Origin: Streptomyces tauricus | GTDB lineage: Bacteria; Actinomycetota; Actinomycetes; Streptomycetales; Streptomycetaceae | Direction of reading: 5' to 3' | Length of the DNA stretch: 64,000 nt | Assembly: GCF_014650955.1 (NCBI RefSeq) | Contig: NZ_BMVY01000012.1 | Coordinates: 62,001 to 126,000, forward strand | Shown here: positions 6,817 through 16,500 of the stretch, piece after piece | How positions within the stretch are numbered: the first letter of the stretch is position 1 | Layout of the letters: each line of letters begins with the position of its first letter | Program-made: the position numbers and the translations under genes | Notes under the pieces: model-generated | What the model was told of the DNA's origin: nothing | Database searches by the model: none | Seen by the model: only the letters and a program-made list of their open reading frames with translations

Positions 6817-9729
6817 GTGCAGAGGATTCCGGCCCCCACCCCCTCCGAGATCTCCGAACTGGCGCGCTGCCGCGCCACCTTCCTCCCTGCCGACCCGGCC
6901 CGCACGGGCAGCGTCGCCTTCTGGCTGCCCGCTGGCGAGGAGCCTCCGTCCATCGGTTCCGGCACCGGTTACGGCTCCGACTCCGGTTACGACTCCGACT
7001 CCGGCTCCGCTCACGGCTCCGTGGAGGAGCTGTCCGTCGTCCTTCCCTGTGCGGACGGGGTCGAGTTGGTGAGGGTGTCGGCCGTCGTCCTCCCGGTGCG
7101 GATGGCGCTCCCCGTCCTCACGCGCGCGCGTGCCGCCGCGCGGACCCACGGGGCGACCGCCTTCTGGGGTGCCGCGGCCGTACTGGCGCTGCAACTCGCC
7201 GCGCGCGGACTGCTGCTGCCCGGTCTGAGCGCCGGTGACCACGACGCGTGGCGCGCGGGCCCCCTGGGCTCGGGGGACCTGGAGCGGATCCGTGAGCTGG
7301 CCGCAGCGATGCCGCCGCACGCCCACGCGGTGCCCGTCGACGCGAGCGAACCGCTGCGACTGCCCGATCCAGAGTGGCTGCTGCGCGCCTTCCTCGACGC
7401 CGTCGCCGATACCCTCCCCCGCTCCCCCGCGGCGGCACTCGCCGCGGGTGGCCCGGCCTTCGCCGCCGCCGAACCGCAGCATGTGCCCGAGCATCGCGCC
7501 TGGGCGGCCGATGTCGCGGCCGGGCACGACGCCGGCGTACGGATCTCGCTGCGCGTAGAGGTGCCGGGGCTCGCGTCGGCCGTGTCGGACGAGGACCGGT
7601 TGCCGTTCCGCGCGGTGCTGCAACTGCACAGTGTCAGCGACCCGGCGCTGCTGGCGGACGCGTCCGAGGTGTGGAGCGGGTCGAGTCCGGCGTTCGGCCC
7701 GCGCGCGCGGATGGACGCCCTGCTCGCGCTGCGCCGCGCCGCACGGGCCTGGGCGCCGCTCACACCCCTGCTGTCGGCGACCGTGCCCGACTGGATCGAA
7801 CTCGCCGACGAGGAGGTCATCGAGCTTCGGGGCGAGGGGGCGCGATCCCTCACCGCCGCCGGTGTGGAGGTGCACTGGCCCAGGGAACTGGCCCACAAGC
7901 TGACGGCCCGTGCGGTCATCGGCCCCTCGGACGACGAGAGGGGCGAGAGCGGGGGGCCGGTCTCGGACGCGCCCTCCTTCCTGTCGGCCGACGCGCTTCT
8001 GACGTTCTCCTGGTGGTTCGCACTGGGCGACCAGCAGTTGACGCGTGCCGAACTGGACCGGCTCGCCGAGGCGAACCGCCCCATGGTGCGGCTGCGTGAC
8101 CAGTGGGTCCTGATCGATCCGCAAGAGGTGCGCCGCGCCCGTACCCAGCAGGATCGCAAACTGACGCCCGTGGACGCACTCAGCGCCGTCCTCACGGGTT
8201 CCACGGAGGTCGACGGCCGCCGGGTCGACGTCCGCCCCACGGGGTGGCTGGCGACGCTGCGGGAGCATCTGTCGGACCCGGAGGGGCTGGAGCCGGTCGG
8301 ACAGCCCCCCGCACTGGCCGCGACCCTGCGCGACTACCAGCTCCGAGGGCTGAACTGGCTGGCCCGCATGACCTCCCTGGGGCTGGGCGGCTGTCTCGCG
8401 GACGACATGGGTCTCGGCAAGACGATCACACTCATCGCGCTGCATCTGCACCGGCAGACCGACGAGTCCGCGGCGGGCCCCACTCTCGTCGTCTGTCCGA
8501 CGTCCCTCATGGGCAACTGGCAGCGCGAGATCGAAAGGTTCGCTCCCGGCACTCCCGTCCGCCGTTTCCACGGGGCTCGACGGAGCCTGGAGGACCTGGC
8601 CGACGGCGAGTTCGTCCTCACCACCTACGGCACCATGCGCCTCGACACGGCACGTCTGGCGGACGCTTCCTGGGGCATGGTCGTCGCGGACGAGGCACAG
8701 CACGTGAAGAACCCGTACTCGGACACGGCCCGGCAGCTGCGGAGGATCGACGCACGCGCGCGTGTGGCGCTCACCGGCACTCCGGTGGAGAACAACCTCT
8801 CCGAGCTGTGGGCGATCCTCGACTGGACGACACCGGGTCTGCTGGGCAGGCTCGGCACGTTCCGCAACCAGTACGCGAAGGCTGTCGAGGGAGGGCAGGA
8901 TCCGGGGGCGGCGGACCGGCTCGCACAGCTCGTACGGCCGTTCCTCCTGCGCCGCCGAAAATCCGACCCCGGTATCGCGCCGGAGCTCCCGCCGAAGACG
9001 GAGACCGACCGCGCCGTGACCCTCTCCAAGGAACAGGCGGGTCTGTACGAGGCCGTGGTCCGCGAGACCCTCGCGGAGATCGCGGGCGCCGACAGCATGG
9101 CGCGGCGCGGACTGATCGTGAAGCTGCTCACCGGGCTGAAGCAGATCTGCAATCACCCGGCGCAGTACCTCAAGGAGGACCGGCCGAAGATCTCCGGGCG
9201 CTCCGGGAAGCTGGAGCTGCTGGACGAACTGCTCGACACCATCCTCTCCGAGGGGGCATGCGTTCTGGTCTTCACGCAGTACGTGCGCATGGCCCGCCTG
9301 ATCGAGCGCCATCTGAACGCGCGCGGTGTGCACTCGCAATTCCTGCACGGGGGTACGCCCGTCGCCGAGCGCGAGGCCATGGTCGAGCGCTTCCAGGAGG
9401 GCGAAGTGCCCGTCTTCCTGTTGTCGTTGAAGGCCGCGGGCACAGGCCTGAACCTGACGCGGGCCGAGCATGTCGTGCACTACGACCGCTGGTGGAACCC
9501 GGCCGTCGAGGCCCAGGCCACCGACCGCGCGTACCGCATCGGCCAGACGCGGCCGGTGCAGGTGCACCGGTTGATCGCCGAGGGGACGATCGAGGACCGC
9601 ATCGCGGACATGCTGCTGCGCAAGCGGGAGCTGGCGGACGCGGTACTCGGATCCGGCGAGTCGGCTCTCACCGAACTCACCGACGCGCAACTGGCCGACC
9701 TGGTGGAACTGCGTGGAGGCGCCCGATGA
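6817..9729 (+). CDS. SNF2-family DEAD/DEAH helicase-like ATPase
   Basis: A cytoplasmic Swi2/Snf2-type double-stranded DNA translocase of about 970 residues, the usual size for bacterial SNF2 proteins with an SNF2-associated N-terminal region. Motif I is DDMGLGKTITLIAL (about residue 530), the Walker B/DEAQ box is VVADEAQHVKN (about 625), motif III is ALTGTPVENNLSELW, and the C-terminal lobe holds SLKAAGTGLNLT and the motif VI-type ATDRAYRIGQTRPVQV (about 900). Near the N-terminus there is a low-complexity Ser/Gly/Tyr/Asp stretch. The start is uncertain: GTG 6817 (GAGGAA 13 nt upstream) or TTG 6796. The stop overlaps the next start by ATGA, so it is translationally coupled to the SWIM-domain gene, a recurrent bacterial pairing. 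Probable role in DNA repair or nucleoprotein remodelling. Confidence 0.92.
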   Translation: MQRIPAPTPSEISELARCRATFLPADPARTGSVAFWLPAGEEPPSIGSGTGYGSDSGYDSDSGSAHGSVEELSVVLPCADGVELVRVSAVVLPVRMALPVLTRARAAARTHGATAFWGAAAVLALQLAARGLLLPGLSAGDHDAWRAGPLGSGDLERIRELAAAMPPHAHAVPVDASEPLRLPDPEWLLRAFLDAVADTLPRSPAAALAAGGPAFAAAEPQHVPEHRAWAADVAAGHDAGVRISLRVEVPGLASAVSDEDRLPFRAVLQLHSVSDPALLADASEVWSGSSPAFGPRARMDALLALRRAARAWAPLTPLLSATVPDWIELADEEVIELRGEGARSLTAAGVEVHWPRELAHKLTARAVIGPSDDERGESGGPVSDAPSFLSADALLTFSWWFALGDQQLTRAELDRLAEANRPMVRLRDQWVLIDPQEVRRARTQQDRKLTPVDALSAVLTGSTEVDGRRVDVRPTGWLATLREHLSDPEGLEPVGQPPALAATLRDYQLRGLNWLARMTSLGLGGCLADDMGLGKTITLIALHLHRQTDESAAGPTLVVCPTSLMGNWQREIERFAPGTPVRRFHGARRSLEDLADGEFVLTTYGTMRLDTARLADASWGMVVADEAQHVKNPYSDTARQLRRIDARARVALTGTPVENNLSELWAILDWTTPGLLGRLGTFRNQYAKAVEGGQDPGAADRLAQLVRPFLLRRRKSDPGIAPELPPKTETDRAVTLSKEQAGLYEAVVRETLAEIAGADSMARRGLIVKLLTGLKQICNHPAQYLKEDRPKISGRSGKLELLDELLDTILSEGACVLVFTQYVRMARLIERHLNARGVHSQFLHGGTPVAEREAMVERFQEGEVPVFLLSLKAAGTGLNLTRAEHVVHYDRWWNPAVEAQATDRAYRIGQTRPVQVHRLIAEGTIEDRIADMLLRKRELADAVLGSGESALTELTDAQLADLVELRGGAR

Positions 9730-10994
9730 GCGATCCGTACGAGAACACTCCGGAGCGCGTTTTCGCCGCCTTGCCGCCCGCGCAGGGCCGGGGCTTCGCC
9801 CAGAGTTGGTGGGGGCAGGCCTGGCTCAAGGCGCTGGAGGACGCCACGCTGGACTCGCAGCAGCTGAAGACGGGCCGCCGGCTCGCGCGCGCGGGAGCCG
9901 TGGGCGCCGTGTCGGTCCGCCCCGGACGCGTCACGGCGGTGGTCAAGGACCGCGACCACACGGCTCATCGCGCGGACGTCCTGCTCCAGGAGCTGTCCGA
10001 GGAGCAGTGGGACCGGTTCCTTGGCATGGCGGTCGAACGGGCGGGGCACATCGCCGCGCTGCTCGACCGCGAGATGCCGCCGCATCTGGTCGAGGACGCG
10101 GCGACCGCGGGCGTCGAACTCCTGCCGAGCCTGGGCGATCTGGAGGCGGAGTGCGACTGTGACGCGTGGGACCACTGCGGTCACACCGCCGCGCTCTGCT
10201 ACCAGGTGGCGCGACTGCTCGACCAGGATCCCTTCGTGCTGCTCCTGCTGCGCGGGCGCGGGGAGCGAGAACTGCTCGACGAGTTGCAGCTGCGCAGCGT
10301 CTCGCAGGCCGAGACCGCCGCGGTGCCGCAGGAGACGTACACGGGCGTGGACGCCGCCGAGGCCTACGGGGTGGGGGAGATCCTGCCTGCGCTGCCCGAG
10401 GTGCCTGCTGTGCCCGCGGAACCGGGCCTGCCGCCGTCGCTGGACACGGAGACCGATCCCGCGCCCGGGGTCGACCCGGCCGCGCTGGAGTTCCTGGCCG
10501 CGCAGGCCGCCCGAGAGGCGCACCGGCTGCTCGTCGACGCGCTCAGGCCGGGCCACGAACAGCGCGGCACGGAGGCCGAACTGACGCCTGCGCAGGATGC
10601 CGTACGGCTTGCCTCGGGCGGGCCCCAGGTCTCGGTGGCCGTTCGTCTCGCCGACGGGTCGGGGCGCGACCGCGAGAGCCTGGCACTCGCGGTCCGCTCC
10701 TGGGAGTACGGGGGTGCGGCCGCACTGGACGTACTGGAGACGGACCGGCCGGCGGAGCCGGAAACACTCGCACGCGCGCGTGCCGCCCTGGAGTCGGCCT
10801 GGGAGGAGGACGAACGGCCCGTCCTGCGCGCGTCCCGCAGCCGCTGGACCGTGGTCGGCGGACAGACCCAGCTCCGGCTGGGACCGGACGGACGCTGGTG
10901 GCCGTACCGCAAGGAACGGGGCCGCTGGGCTCCGGTCGGCCCGGCCTCCCAGGACCCGGCGACGGCACTGGCCCTGGCCGACGGGCTGGAGTGA
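9726..10994 (+). CDS. SWIM zinc-finger protein
   Basis: A 422-residue protein with a SWIM zinc finger. The motif CDCDAWDHCGH (Cys143, Cys145, Cys151, His153) fits CxCx(n)CxH. SWIM domains bind DNA or protein and often partner SNF2 ATPases. The N-terminus (FAQSWWGQAWLKALED) is the conserved start of this bacterial family. The C-terminal half is Glu/Ala-rich and helical with no catalytic motif, ending in a Trp-rich segment (DGRWWPYRKERGRWAPV). GGAGG lies 5 nt upstream of the ATG, which overlaps the helicase stop. Inference: it is the specificity or adaptor subunit of the helicase. The stop codon lies in a 13-bp direct repeat (CTGGAGTGACACC at 10986 and 11009). Confidence 0.9.
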   Translation: MSDPYENTPERVFAALPPAQGRGFAQSWWGQAWLKALEDATLDSQQLKTGRRLARAGAVGAVSVRPGRVTAVVKDRDHTAHRADVLLQELSEEQWDRFLGMAVERAGHIAALLDREMPPHLVEDAATAGVELLPSLGDLEAECDCDAWDHCGHTAALCYQVARLLDQDPFVLLLLRGRGERELLDELQLRSVSQAETAAVPQETYTGVDAAEAYGVGEILPALPEVPAVPAEPGLPPSLDTETDPAPGVDPAALEFLAAQAAREAHRLLVDALRPGHEQRGTEAELTPAQDAVRLASGGPQVSVAVRLADGSGRDRESLALAVRSWEYGGAAALDVLETDRPAEPETLARARAALESAWEEDERPVLRASRSRWTVVGGQTQLRLGPDGRWWPYRKERGRWAPVGPASQDPATALALADGLE

Positions 10995-11163
10995 CACCGG
11001 ACCGACGACTGGAGTGACACCTGACCGGGGAACGGGGCCGCGGACAGGGCCCGCGTTCACCGGATGAGCGCTGGACGCCCGGCGTTCATGTGCCGGCCGT
11101 ACGGCGTTCGACGCGAGGGCGAAATCTGGCGACAGTCATCGAACTTGTGCACCAGGAGGCCCC

Positions 11164-12504
11164 ATGTCCCCGTACGCCGCAGGCCGGCGCTGTGTCCACC
11201 GTTCCGTCGCCACGGGCGTGCCGCTCGCCGTGCTCGCCGCTCTCGTGGTGGCGGGCCCCGCGGTCGGCGCGCCCGCGGGGGACGCGCGGGTCACGGGCTC
11301 CGCGACGCTCGGGGACATCCCTCTCGGCACGTTCAGCAACGGGCTGCTGCCGGGCACGGTGGCCGACGACCGGGGTGTGGACCTCGGCGGCATCGGGAGC
11401 GACATCTACCCGGCAGGCCGCAAGGGTGAGTTCTGGACCGTCACCGACCGTGGCCCCAACGGCCAGATCAAGGTCGACGGCGTGAAGCGCCGGACGTTTC
11501 CCGTGCCCGGCTTCGACCCGGCGATCGTGAAGATCCGGGTGTCCGGTGACGCGGTGAAGGTACTGGACGCGATACCGATCACCACCGGTTCGGGCAAGCC
11601 CGTCACCGGCCTGCCCAACCAGCGGGCACGCGACGAGGCTCCGTACTCCTACGACGCGACGACACCGCTCTCGTACGACCCGAACGGTCTGGACACCGAG
11701 GGGATCGTGCGCTCCAAGGACGGTGGTTTCTGGCTCGTCGACGAGTACGGGCCCTCGTTGGTGCACGTCTCCGCGCGCGGGAAGGTACTCGCCCGGTACG
11801 TCCCCAAGGGGCTGAACCTGACCGGCGCGGGTTATCCGGTGATCGAGGCGCTGCCCGCGGTGCTGCTGCACCGGAAGATCAACCGGGGCTTCGAAGGGCT
11901 CGCCCAGCTCCCGGGCGGCGACCTGGTGCTGGCCGTGCAGAGCCCGCTGTCCCTGCCGGACACGGATGCGGGCGAGGAGTCCCTGACCGCGCGTCTGCTG
12001 CGCTTCTCACCGAAGAAGCGGGCCGTCACCGCCGAGTACGCGTACCGGTTCGACGCGGTGGGCGTGGTCGATCCGGGCGAGGACGACCCCTCGGAGCTGA
12101 AGATCTCGTCCGTGGTGGCCGTGGGCCGCGAAGAGTTGCTGGTGGAGGAGCGCACCGACAAGGCCGCCCGGTTGCAGGTCGTGAAGCTGAGCCGCGGGGC
12201 GGACATCCTCGGGGACAAGTGGGACGACAGCACGACGTCGCCGTCCCTTGAGCAGTTGGAGGACCCCGCCGCGGCCGGTGTTCCCGTGCTGCGCAAGCGT
12301 CTTGTCGTCGACCTCGGAAAGGTGAAGGGGATCCCCGGGAAGATCGAGGGCGTCGCGCGCGTGGACCGTGACACGCTCGCGCTGATCAACGACAACGACT
12401 TCGGGATGACGGACGGCACAGGGGCCTTCGACGCCCAGGGGCGCCTGGTGGACAGCGGGATCGAGACCACCGTGACGTACGTACGCCTGCCGCACGGGAT
12501 CTGA
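11164..12504 (+). CDS. Secreted esterase-like, phytase-family beta-propeller protein
   Basis: A 446-residue exported protein of the esterase-like activity of phytase family. The signal peptide is RRCVHRSVATGVPLAVLAAL followed by an AXA-type site (VGA/PAG). The mature part carries family signatures: SDIYPAGRKGEFWTVTDRGP, LDTEGIVRSKDGGFWLVDEYGPS, RGFEGLAQLPGGDLVLAVQS, KIEGVARVDRDTLALINDND. The last is acidic and plausibly binds calcium, as in beta-propeller phytases. AGGAGG sits 5 nt before ATG 11164. It appears monocistronic. Likely an extracellular phosphoester or ester hydrolase; the substrate is unknown. Confidence 0.88.
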   Translation: MSPYAAGRRCVHRSVATGVPLAVLAALVVAGPAVGAPAGDARVTGSATLGDIPLGTFSNGLLPGTVADDRGVDLGGIGSDIYPAGRKGEFWTVTDRGPNGQIKVDGVKRRTFPVPGFDPAIVKIRVSGDAVKVLDAIPITTGSGKPVTGLPNQRARDEAPYSYDATTPLSYDPNGLDTEGIVRSKDGGFWLVDEYGPSLVHVSARGKVLARYVPKGLNLTGAGYPVIEALPAVLLHRKINRGFEGLAQLPGGDLVLAVQSPLSLPDTDAGEESLTARLLRFSPKKRAVTAEYAYRFDAVGVVDPGEDDPSELKISSVVAVGREELLVEERTDKAARLQVVKLSRGADILGDKWDDSTTSPSLEQLEDPAAAGVPVLRKRLVVDLGKVKGIPGKIEGVARVDRDTLALINDNDFGMTDGTGAFDAQGRLVDSGIETTVTYVRLPHGI

Positions 12505-12570
12505 ACGGACGGCTCCGCCCGGCGTTCGCGTCCCCCGCTTCGTCCGCTCAATTCTCCACGCGCGCGTGGT

Positions 12571-13410
12571 TCACTTCAGTGGCTCGGTGAGCTTGCGGTT
12601 CCCCCGGGCGTCGTCGGCGGCCAGGCTGCACGCGACGTTGTCGATGCCGATCTTGAATCCCGCGGGGTCCGGGTACTGCACCAGCGTGCCGCGGACGGTG
12701 TCGGCGGGCTGCTTGGCCGCCTTGCTGTCCAGGGGATCCCTGCAGAGGCCCGATGCCGCCTTCTTGAGGGCGGCATCGGTCGTGTACGCGCCTTCCAGTT
12801 CGGTCACCGTCACGACCTCGGCATCGTGCTTCTGGTCGCACGGACGCTTCACCGCCTGGCCCGGCCGGCTGTCGTCGATGTCGAAGCAGTCACCGGTACG
12901 CAGCATGTAGTACGGCACTTCGTCGCTCGCGAGGGACGGGAGCAGCGACTCCACGCCGCTGGGCAGCTCGGACGGCACTCCCGAGGGCAGGGAAGGCAGT
13001 TCGCTCGGCAACTGCGACGGAATGCTCAATGAGGGTGACGGCAGCCGCCCTTTGGAGGAGCTGCTCTCCGTCGGCGGCTTCTTGTCCGACGAGCCGTCAC
13101 CACTGGTGACCACCAGGGCGACCGCGGACACCGCGCCGATCCCCAGGAGCACGGCCAGCAGGATCAGGAGCGTCCTGCGGCGTCCACCGGGGCCGCCCGG
13201 CGATCCAGGGGGCGGCGGTGACGGTGGAGGCGGCTGCCAGCCGCCTCCTCCCCCGCCGTTCCATGGCGGACCGCCGTCTCCCGGCGGTGGGCCGTAACCG
13301 TCAGGAGGAGGGCCGAAGCCTCCGGGCGGGGGACCATATCCGCCACCACCGTACGGCGGCGTGTTGTCCGGCGGCCGAGGAGGCTCGGGCGGTAAGGGCG
13401 GCGTGGCCAT
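12571..13410 (-). CDS. Pro/Gly-rich membrane protein with septum-formation-type domain
   Basis: A 279-residue protein. It has a Pro/Gly/Tyr-rich cytoplasmic N-terminus (repeats of YGPPPG and GFGPPPD), one membrane helix (RTLLILLAVLLGIGAVSAVA, about residues 78-100) and a Ser/Pro/Leu linker with PSELPSLPSGVPSELPSG-type repeats. The extracellular domain has conserved Cys residues (RTGDCFDI, RPCDQKHDAEVV, LCRDPLDS, NVACSL), the pattern of the Septum_form/DUF4190-associated domain of actinobacteria, presumably two disulfides. The start is the ATG at 13410; an upstream in-frame start at 13587 lacks support. The function in cell-wall or division processes is inferred from the domain name only. Confidence 0.8.
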   Translation of the reverse strand: MATPPLPPEPPRPPDNTPPYGGGGYGPPPGGFGPPPDGYGPPPGDGGPPWNGGGGGGWQPPPPSPPPPGSPGGPGGRRRTLLILLAVLLGIGAVSAVALVVTSGDGSSDKKPPTESSSSKGRLPSPSLSIPSQLPSELPSLPSGVPSELPSGVESLLPSLASDEVPYYMLRTGDCFDIDDSRPGQAVKRPCDQKHDAEVVTVTELEGAYTTDAALKKAASGLCRDPLDSKAAKQPADTVRGTLVQYPDPAGFKIGIDNVACSLAADDARGNRKLTEPLK

Positions 13411-13573
13411 ACCATCAAGAGTCGCCTCGAACCGGTCACGAAGCGACCCCTGCGCGGAACTTGATACGGAACTCGATACTGGAATCGCTCCGTGACCCGT
13501 CACGAACTCATGGCGTGGACCCCATGATTCCGGACGCCTCCGCGCAGAGGTCGTTCGTCGGCCTTGTACGTGA

Positions 13574-14740
13574 TCAGCCGCGAGCACCCAGCAGGTGGTC
13601 CATGGCCAACTGGTCGAGACGCTCGAACGCCATCCCGCGCGCGGCGGCCGCCTCGGCGTCGAAGCCCTCGAAGGACGCGCTGTCGGCCAGCAGCGCCTGG
13701 AGGCCGTCCGCGGCGGTGGGCTGTGCCAGTTCGTCCAGACGCGAGGTCCGCAGGGCCTCCTGGACCTCGGGGTCGGCCCGGAAGGCCGCGGTCCGCTCCT
13801 TCAGGATCAGGTAGTTGCGCATGCAGCCGGCGGCCGAGTCCCACACGCCGTCGTAGTCCTCGGTCCGCGGCGGCTTGAAGTCGAAGTGCCGCGGGCCCGC
13901 GTAGCCGGCCGTCTCCAGGAGGTCGACCAGCCAGAAGGCGGAGCGCAGATCGCCCGCTCCGAAGCGCAGGTCCTGGTCGTACTTGATGCCGGACTGGCCG
14001 TTCAGGTCGATGTGGAAGAGCTTGTCCGCCCACAGGGCCTGGGCGATGCCGTGCGTGAAGTTCAGCCCGGCCATCTGCTCGTGGCCCACTTCGGGGTTGA
14101 CGCCGTACAGCTCCGGCCGCTCCAGGCGCTCGATGAAGGCCAGCGCGTGTCCGACCGTCGGCAGGAGGATGTCGCCGCGGGGCTCGTTCGGCTTGGGCTC
14201 GATCGCGAAGCGCAGATCGTAGCCCTGGGTGGTCACGTACTCGCCGAGGAGGTCGAAGGCCTCCTTCATGCGGTCGAGCGCGACCCGTACGTCCTTCGCG
14301 GCGCCGGACTCGGCGCCCTCGCGGCCGCCCCACGCCACGTAGATCTGGGCGCCCAGCTCGACCGCCAGATCGATGTTGCGGATCGTCTTGCGCAGCGCGT
14401 AGCGGCGCACGTCCCGGTCGTTGGCGGTGAAGGCGCCGTCCTTGAAGACGGGGTGGGTGAACAGGTTCGTGGTGGCCATCGGCACGGTCATACCGGTCGT
14501 GTCGAGAGCCTGCCGGAAGCGCTTGATGTGCGACTCGCGCTCGGTCTCCGAGGACCCGAAGGGGATCAGGTCGTCGTCGTGGAAGGTCACTCCGTGGGCG
14601 CCGAGTTCCGACAGGCGCTGCACCGATTCGACCGGGTCCAGGGCGGCCCGGGTGGCGTCGCCGAACGGGTCCCTTCCCTGCCAGCCGACGGTCCACAGGC
14701 CGAAGGTGAACCTGTCCTCGGGGGTGGGCTGGTAGTTCAT
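13574..14740 (-). CDS. xylA: Xylose isomerase
   Basis: D-xylose to D-xylulose isomerase (also acts on glucose), a cytoplasmic TIM-barrel tetramer needing Mg/Co/Mn. At 388 residues it matches the classical Streptomyces enzymes exactly in length, and all key residues are in place: His54 (GVTFHDDDL), the EPKPNEPRGD metal site with Glu181 and Lys183, GHEQMAGLNFTHG with His220, the DLNGQSGIKYDQD aspartates, and HFDFKPPR. It starts at ATG 14740 and is divergent from xylB across a 189-bp shared promoter region. Probably repressed by the ROK protein encoded beyond xylB. Confidence 0.98.
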   Translation of the reverse strand: MNYQPTPEDRFTFGLWTVGWQGRDPFGDATRAALDPVESVQRLSELGAHGVTFHDDDLIPFGSSETERESHIKRFRQALDTTGMTVPMATTNLFTHPVFKDGAFTANDRDVRRYALRKTIRNIDLAVELGAQIYVAWGGREGAESGAAKDVRVALDRMKEAFDLLGEYVTTQGYDLRFAIEPKPNEPRGDILLPTVGHALAFIERLERPELYGVNPEVGHEQMAGLNFTHGIAQALWADKLFHIDLNGQSGIKYDQDLRFGAGDLRSAFWLVDLLETAGYAGPRHFDFKPPRTEDYDGVWDSAAGCMRNYLILKERTAAFRADPEVQEALRTSRLDELAQPTAADGLQALLADSASFEGFDAEAAAARGMAFERLDQLAMDHLLGARG

Positions 14741-14763
14741 GCCGCGGCTCCTTGCTTGCTCCG

Positions 14764-14794
14764 ACTATTTCGTCATGGCGCTTAACAAATTAGT
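14764..14794. promoter_or_regulatory. Candidate ROK (XylR-like) operator between xylA and xylB
   Basis: AT-rich islands stand out in this GC-rich gap: ACTATTT (14764-14770) and AAATTAGT (14787-14794), an imperfect inverted pair, with CTTAACAAATTAG resembling one half of the TTAGTTTGTTTAA-type boxes bound by xylose ROK repressors. It is 24 bp from the xylA start and well placed to block both genes. The assignment rests on sequence likeness and context only. Confidence 0.5.
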
Positions 14795-14929
14795 ATGCGG
14801 AGGCATCCCTGGGAAGAGACAAGATGTCCCGGAAGAGGGACAGCGGGCGGAATCCGGGCTGTGCCACCCTGGAAGAAACCCGAAAACACCAGGTCAGACC
14901 CCGCGGAGCCGCGGAAGAGGGAGAGCTCG

Positions 14930-16375
14930 ATGTCAGCAGCCGAGGGTCCGCTCGTCGTTGGCGTGGACACGTCCACCCAATCCACCAAGGCCCTGGTGGT
15001 GGACGTGGCCACCGGTGACGTGGTGGCGAGCGGTCAGGCGCCGCACACCGTGTCCACCGGAGCGGGCCGCGAGAGCGACCCCCTCCAGTGGTGGGACGCG
15101 CTGCGCGAGGCGCTGCACCAGTGCGGGGACGCGGCACGCGAAGCCGCGGCGGTCTCCGTAGCCGGTCAGCAGCACGGACTCGTCACCCTCGACGCGCAGG
15201 GCGCTCCGGTGCGTCCCGCGCTCCTGTGGAACGACGTACGGTCGGCGCCGCAGGCCCGCCGCCTCGTGGAGGAGCTGGGCGGGCCCAAGGCGTGGGCCGA
15301 GCGCACCGGCAGCGTGCCGGGGCCGTCCATCACCGTCACCAAATGGGCGTGGCTCGCCGAGCACGAGCCCGAGTCCGTCCGCGCCACCGCGGCCGTACGG
15401 CTGCCCCACGACTACCTCACCGGACTCCTCACCGGGCTGGGCACGACCGACCGCGGCGACGCCTCCGGTACGGGCTGGTGGGCGTCCGGGACGGAGGCGT
15501 ACGACGAGGAGGTCCTCGGCCACGTGGGGCTCGACCCTGCCCTGCTGCCCCGGGTGGTCAGGCCCGGCGAGGTCGTGGGGACCGTCCGCGACTCCGCCGA
15601 TCTGCCCTTCGCGAAGGGCACGCTGGTCGCTCCCGGCACCGGTGACAACGCCGCCGCCGCGCTGGGCCTGGGGCTGCGCCCGGGCACCGCTGTGCTCAGC
15701 CTCGGCACGTCCGGCACGGTGTACGCGGTGTCGACGCGGCGGCCCGCCGACCCCACCGGAACCGTGGCGGGTTTCGCCGACGCGCGGGGCGACTGGCTGC
15801 CGCTGGCCTGCACCCTCAACTGCACCCTCGCCGTGGACCGCGTCGCCGCCCTCCTCGGTATCGACCGCGAGGCCGTCGAGCCCGGTACGAGCGTGACGCT
15901 GCTCCCCTACCTGGACGGAGAGCGAACCCCGGCCCTGCCGCACGCCTCGGGCCTGCTGCACGGGCTGCGGCACGACACGACACGGGGGCAGCTGCTCCAG
16001 GCCGCGTACGACGGCGCGGTCCACTCGCTGCTCGGCGCCCTCGACCTGGTGCTCGACGAGGACGCGGACCGTTCGGCGCCGCTCCTCCTCATCGGCGGGG
16101 GCGCCCGGGGCAAGGCGTGGCAGGAGACCGTACGACGTCTGTCCGGGCGTCCCGTTCAGGTGCCCGAGGCCAAGGAACTGGTCGCGCTCGGCGCCGCCGC
16201 GCAGGCCGCCGGAGTGCTGACCGGTGAGGATCCGGCGGCGGTGGCCCGGCGCTGGAACACGGCACGCGGGCCGGTACTCGATGCCGGTGAACGGGACGAG
16301 GCGGCGCTCGCGCGGATAGCCGGGGTAATCTCCGACGCGGCCCCGCTGCTGGAGCGGGAGGCCCATCAGCGCTGA
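14930..16375 (+). CDS. xylB: Xylulokinase
   Basis: ATP-dependent D-xylulose kinase (FGGY family, 481 residues), feeding xylulose-5-phosphate to the pentose phosphate pathway. The N-terminal phosphate loop is VVGVDTSTQSTKALVVD. The substrate-domain signatures are SVAGQQHGLVTLD and PALLWNDVRS. The catalytic Asp lies in GDASGTGWW, and the ATPase parts are LSLGTSGTVYAVS and LLLIGGGARGKAWQETV. I start it at ATG 14930 because AGAGGGAGAG lies just upstream; an ATG at 14795 in the same frame would add 45 non-conserved residues. It is divergent from xylA and followed 125 bp later by a ROK regulator on the same strand. Confidence 0.96.
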   Translation: MSAAEGPLVVGVDTSTQSTKALVVDVATGDVVASGQAPHTVSTGAGRESDPLQWWDALREALHQCGDAAREAAAVSVAGQQHGLVTLDAQGAPVRPALLWNDVRSAPQARRLVEELGGPKAWAERTGSVPGPSITVTKWAWLAEHEPESVRATAAVRLPHDYLTGLLTGLGTTDRGDASGTGWWASGTEAYDEEVLGHVGLDPALLPRVVRPGEVVGTVRDSADLPFAKGTLVAPGTGDNAAAALGLGLRPGTAVLSLGTSGTVYAVSTRRPADPTGTVAGFADARGDWLPLACTLNCTLAVDRVAALLGIDREAVEPGTSVTLLPYLDGERTPALPHASGLLHGLRHDTTRGQLLQAAYDGAVHSLLGALDLVLDEDADRSAPLLLIGGGARGKAWQETVRRLSGRPVQVPEAKELVALGAAAQAAGVLTGEDPAAVARRWNTARGPVLDAGERDEAALARIAGVISDAAPLLEREAHQR

Positions 16376-16500
16376 CGGCCTCGCCTCCGGGGAGCGGGGG
16401 CCGGTAGTCGCCTCCGTGCGGCGGCACCGGCTCCCCGGGCGCCGCCGCACGGACAGGACAGCCCTCAGGGGACCGGCCGGACGAGGACCGACTCAGGCAA

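Noticed and set aside
6790..9690. A 966-codon open frame on the minus strand opposite the helicase
   Set aside because: Fully antisense to the SNF2 gene, no motif, Gln/Arg/His-rich composition of an artefact frame.
14741..14929. Riboswitch or RNA leader between xylA and xylB
   Set aside because: No conserved riboswitch core is visible; the AT-rich boxes are better explained as a repressor site.
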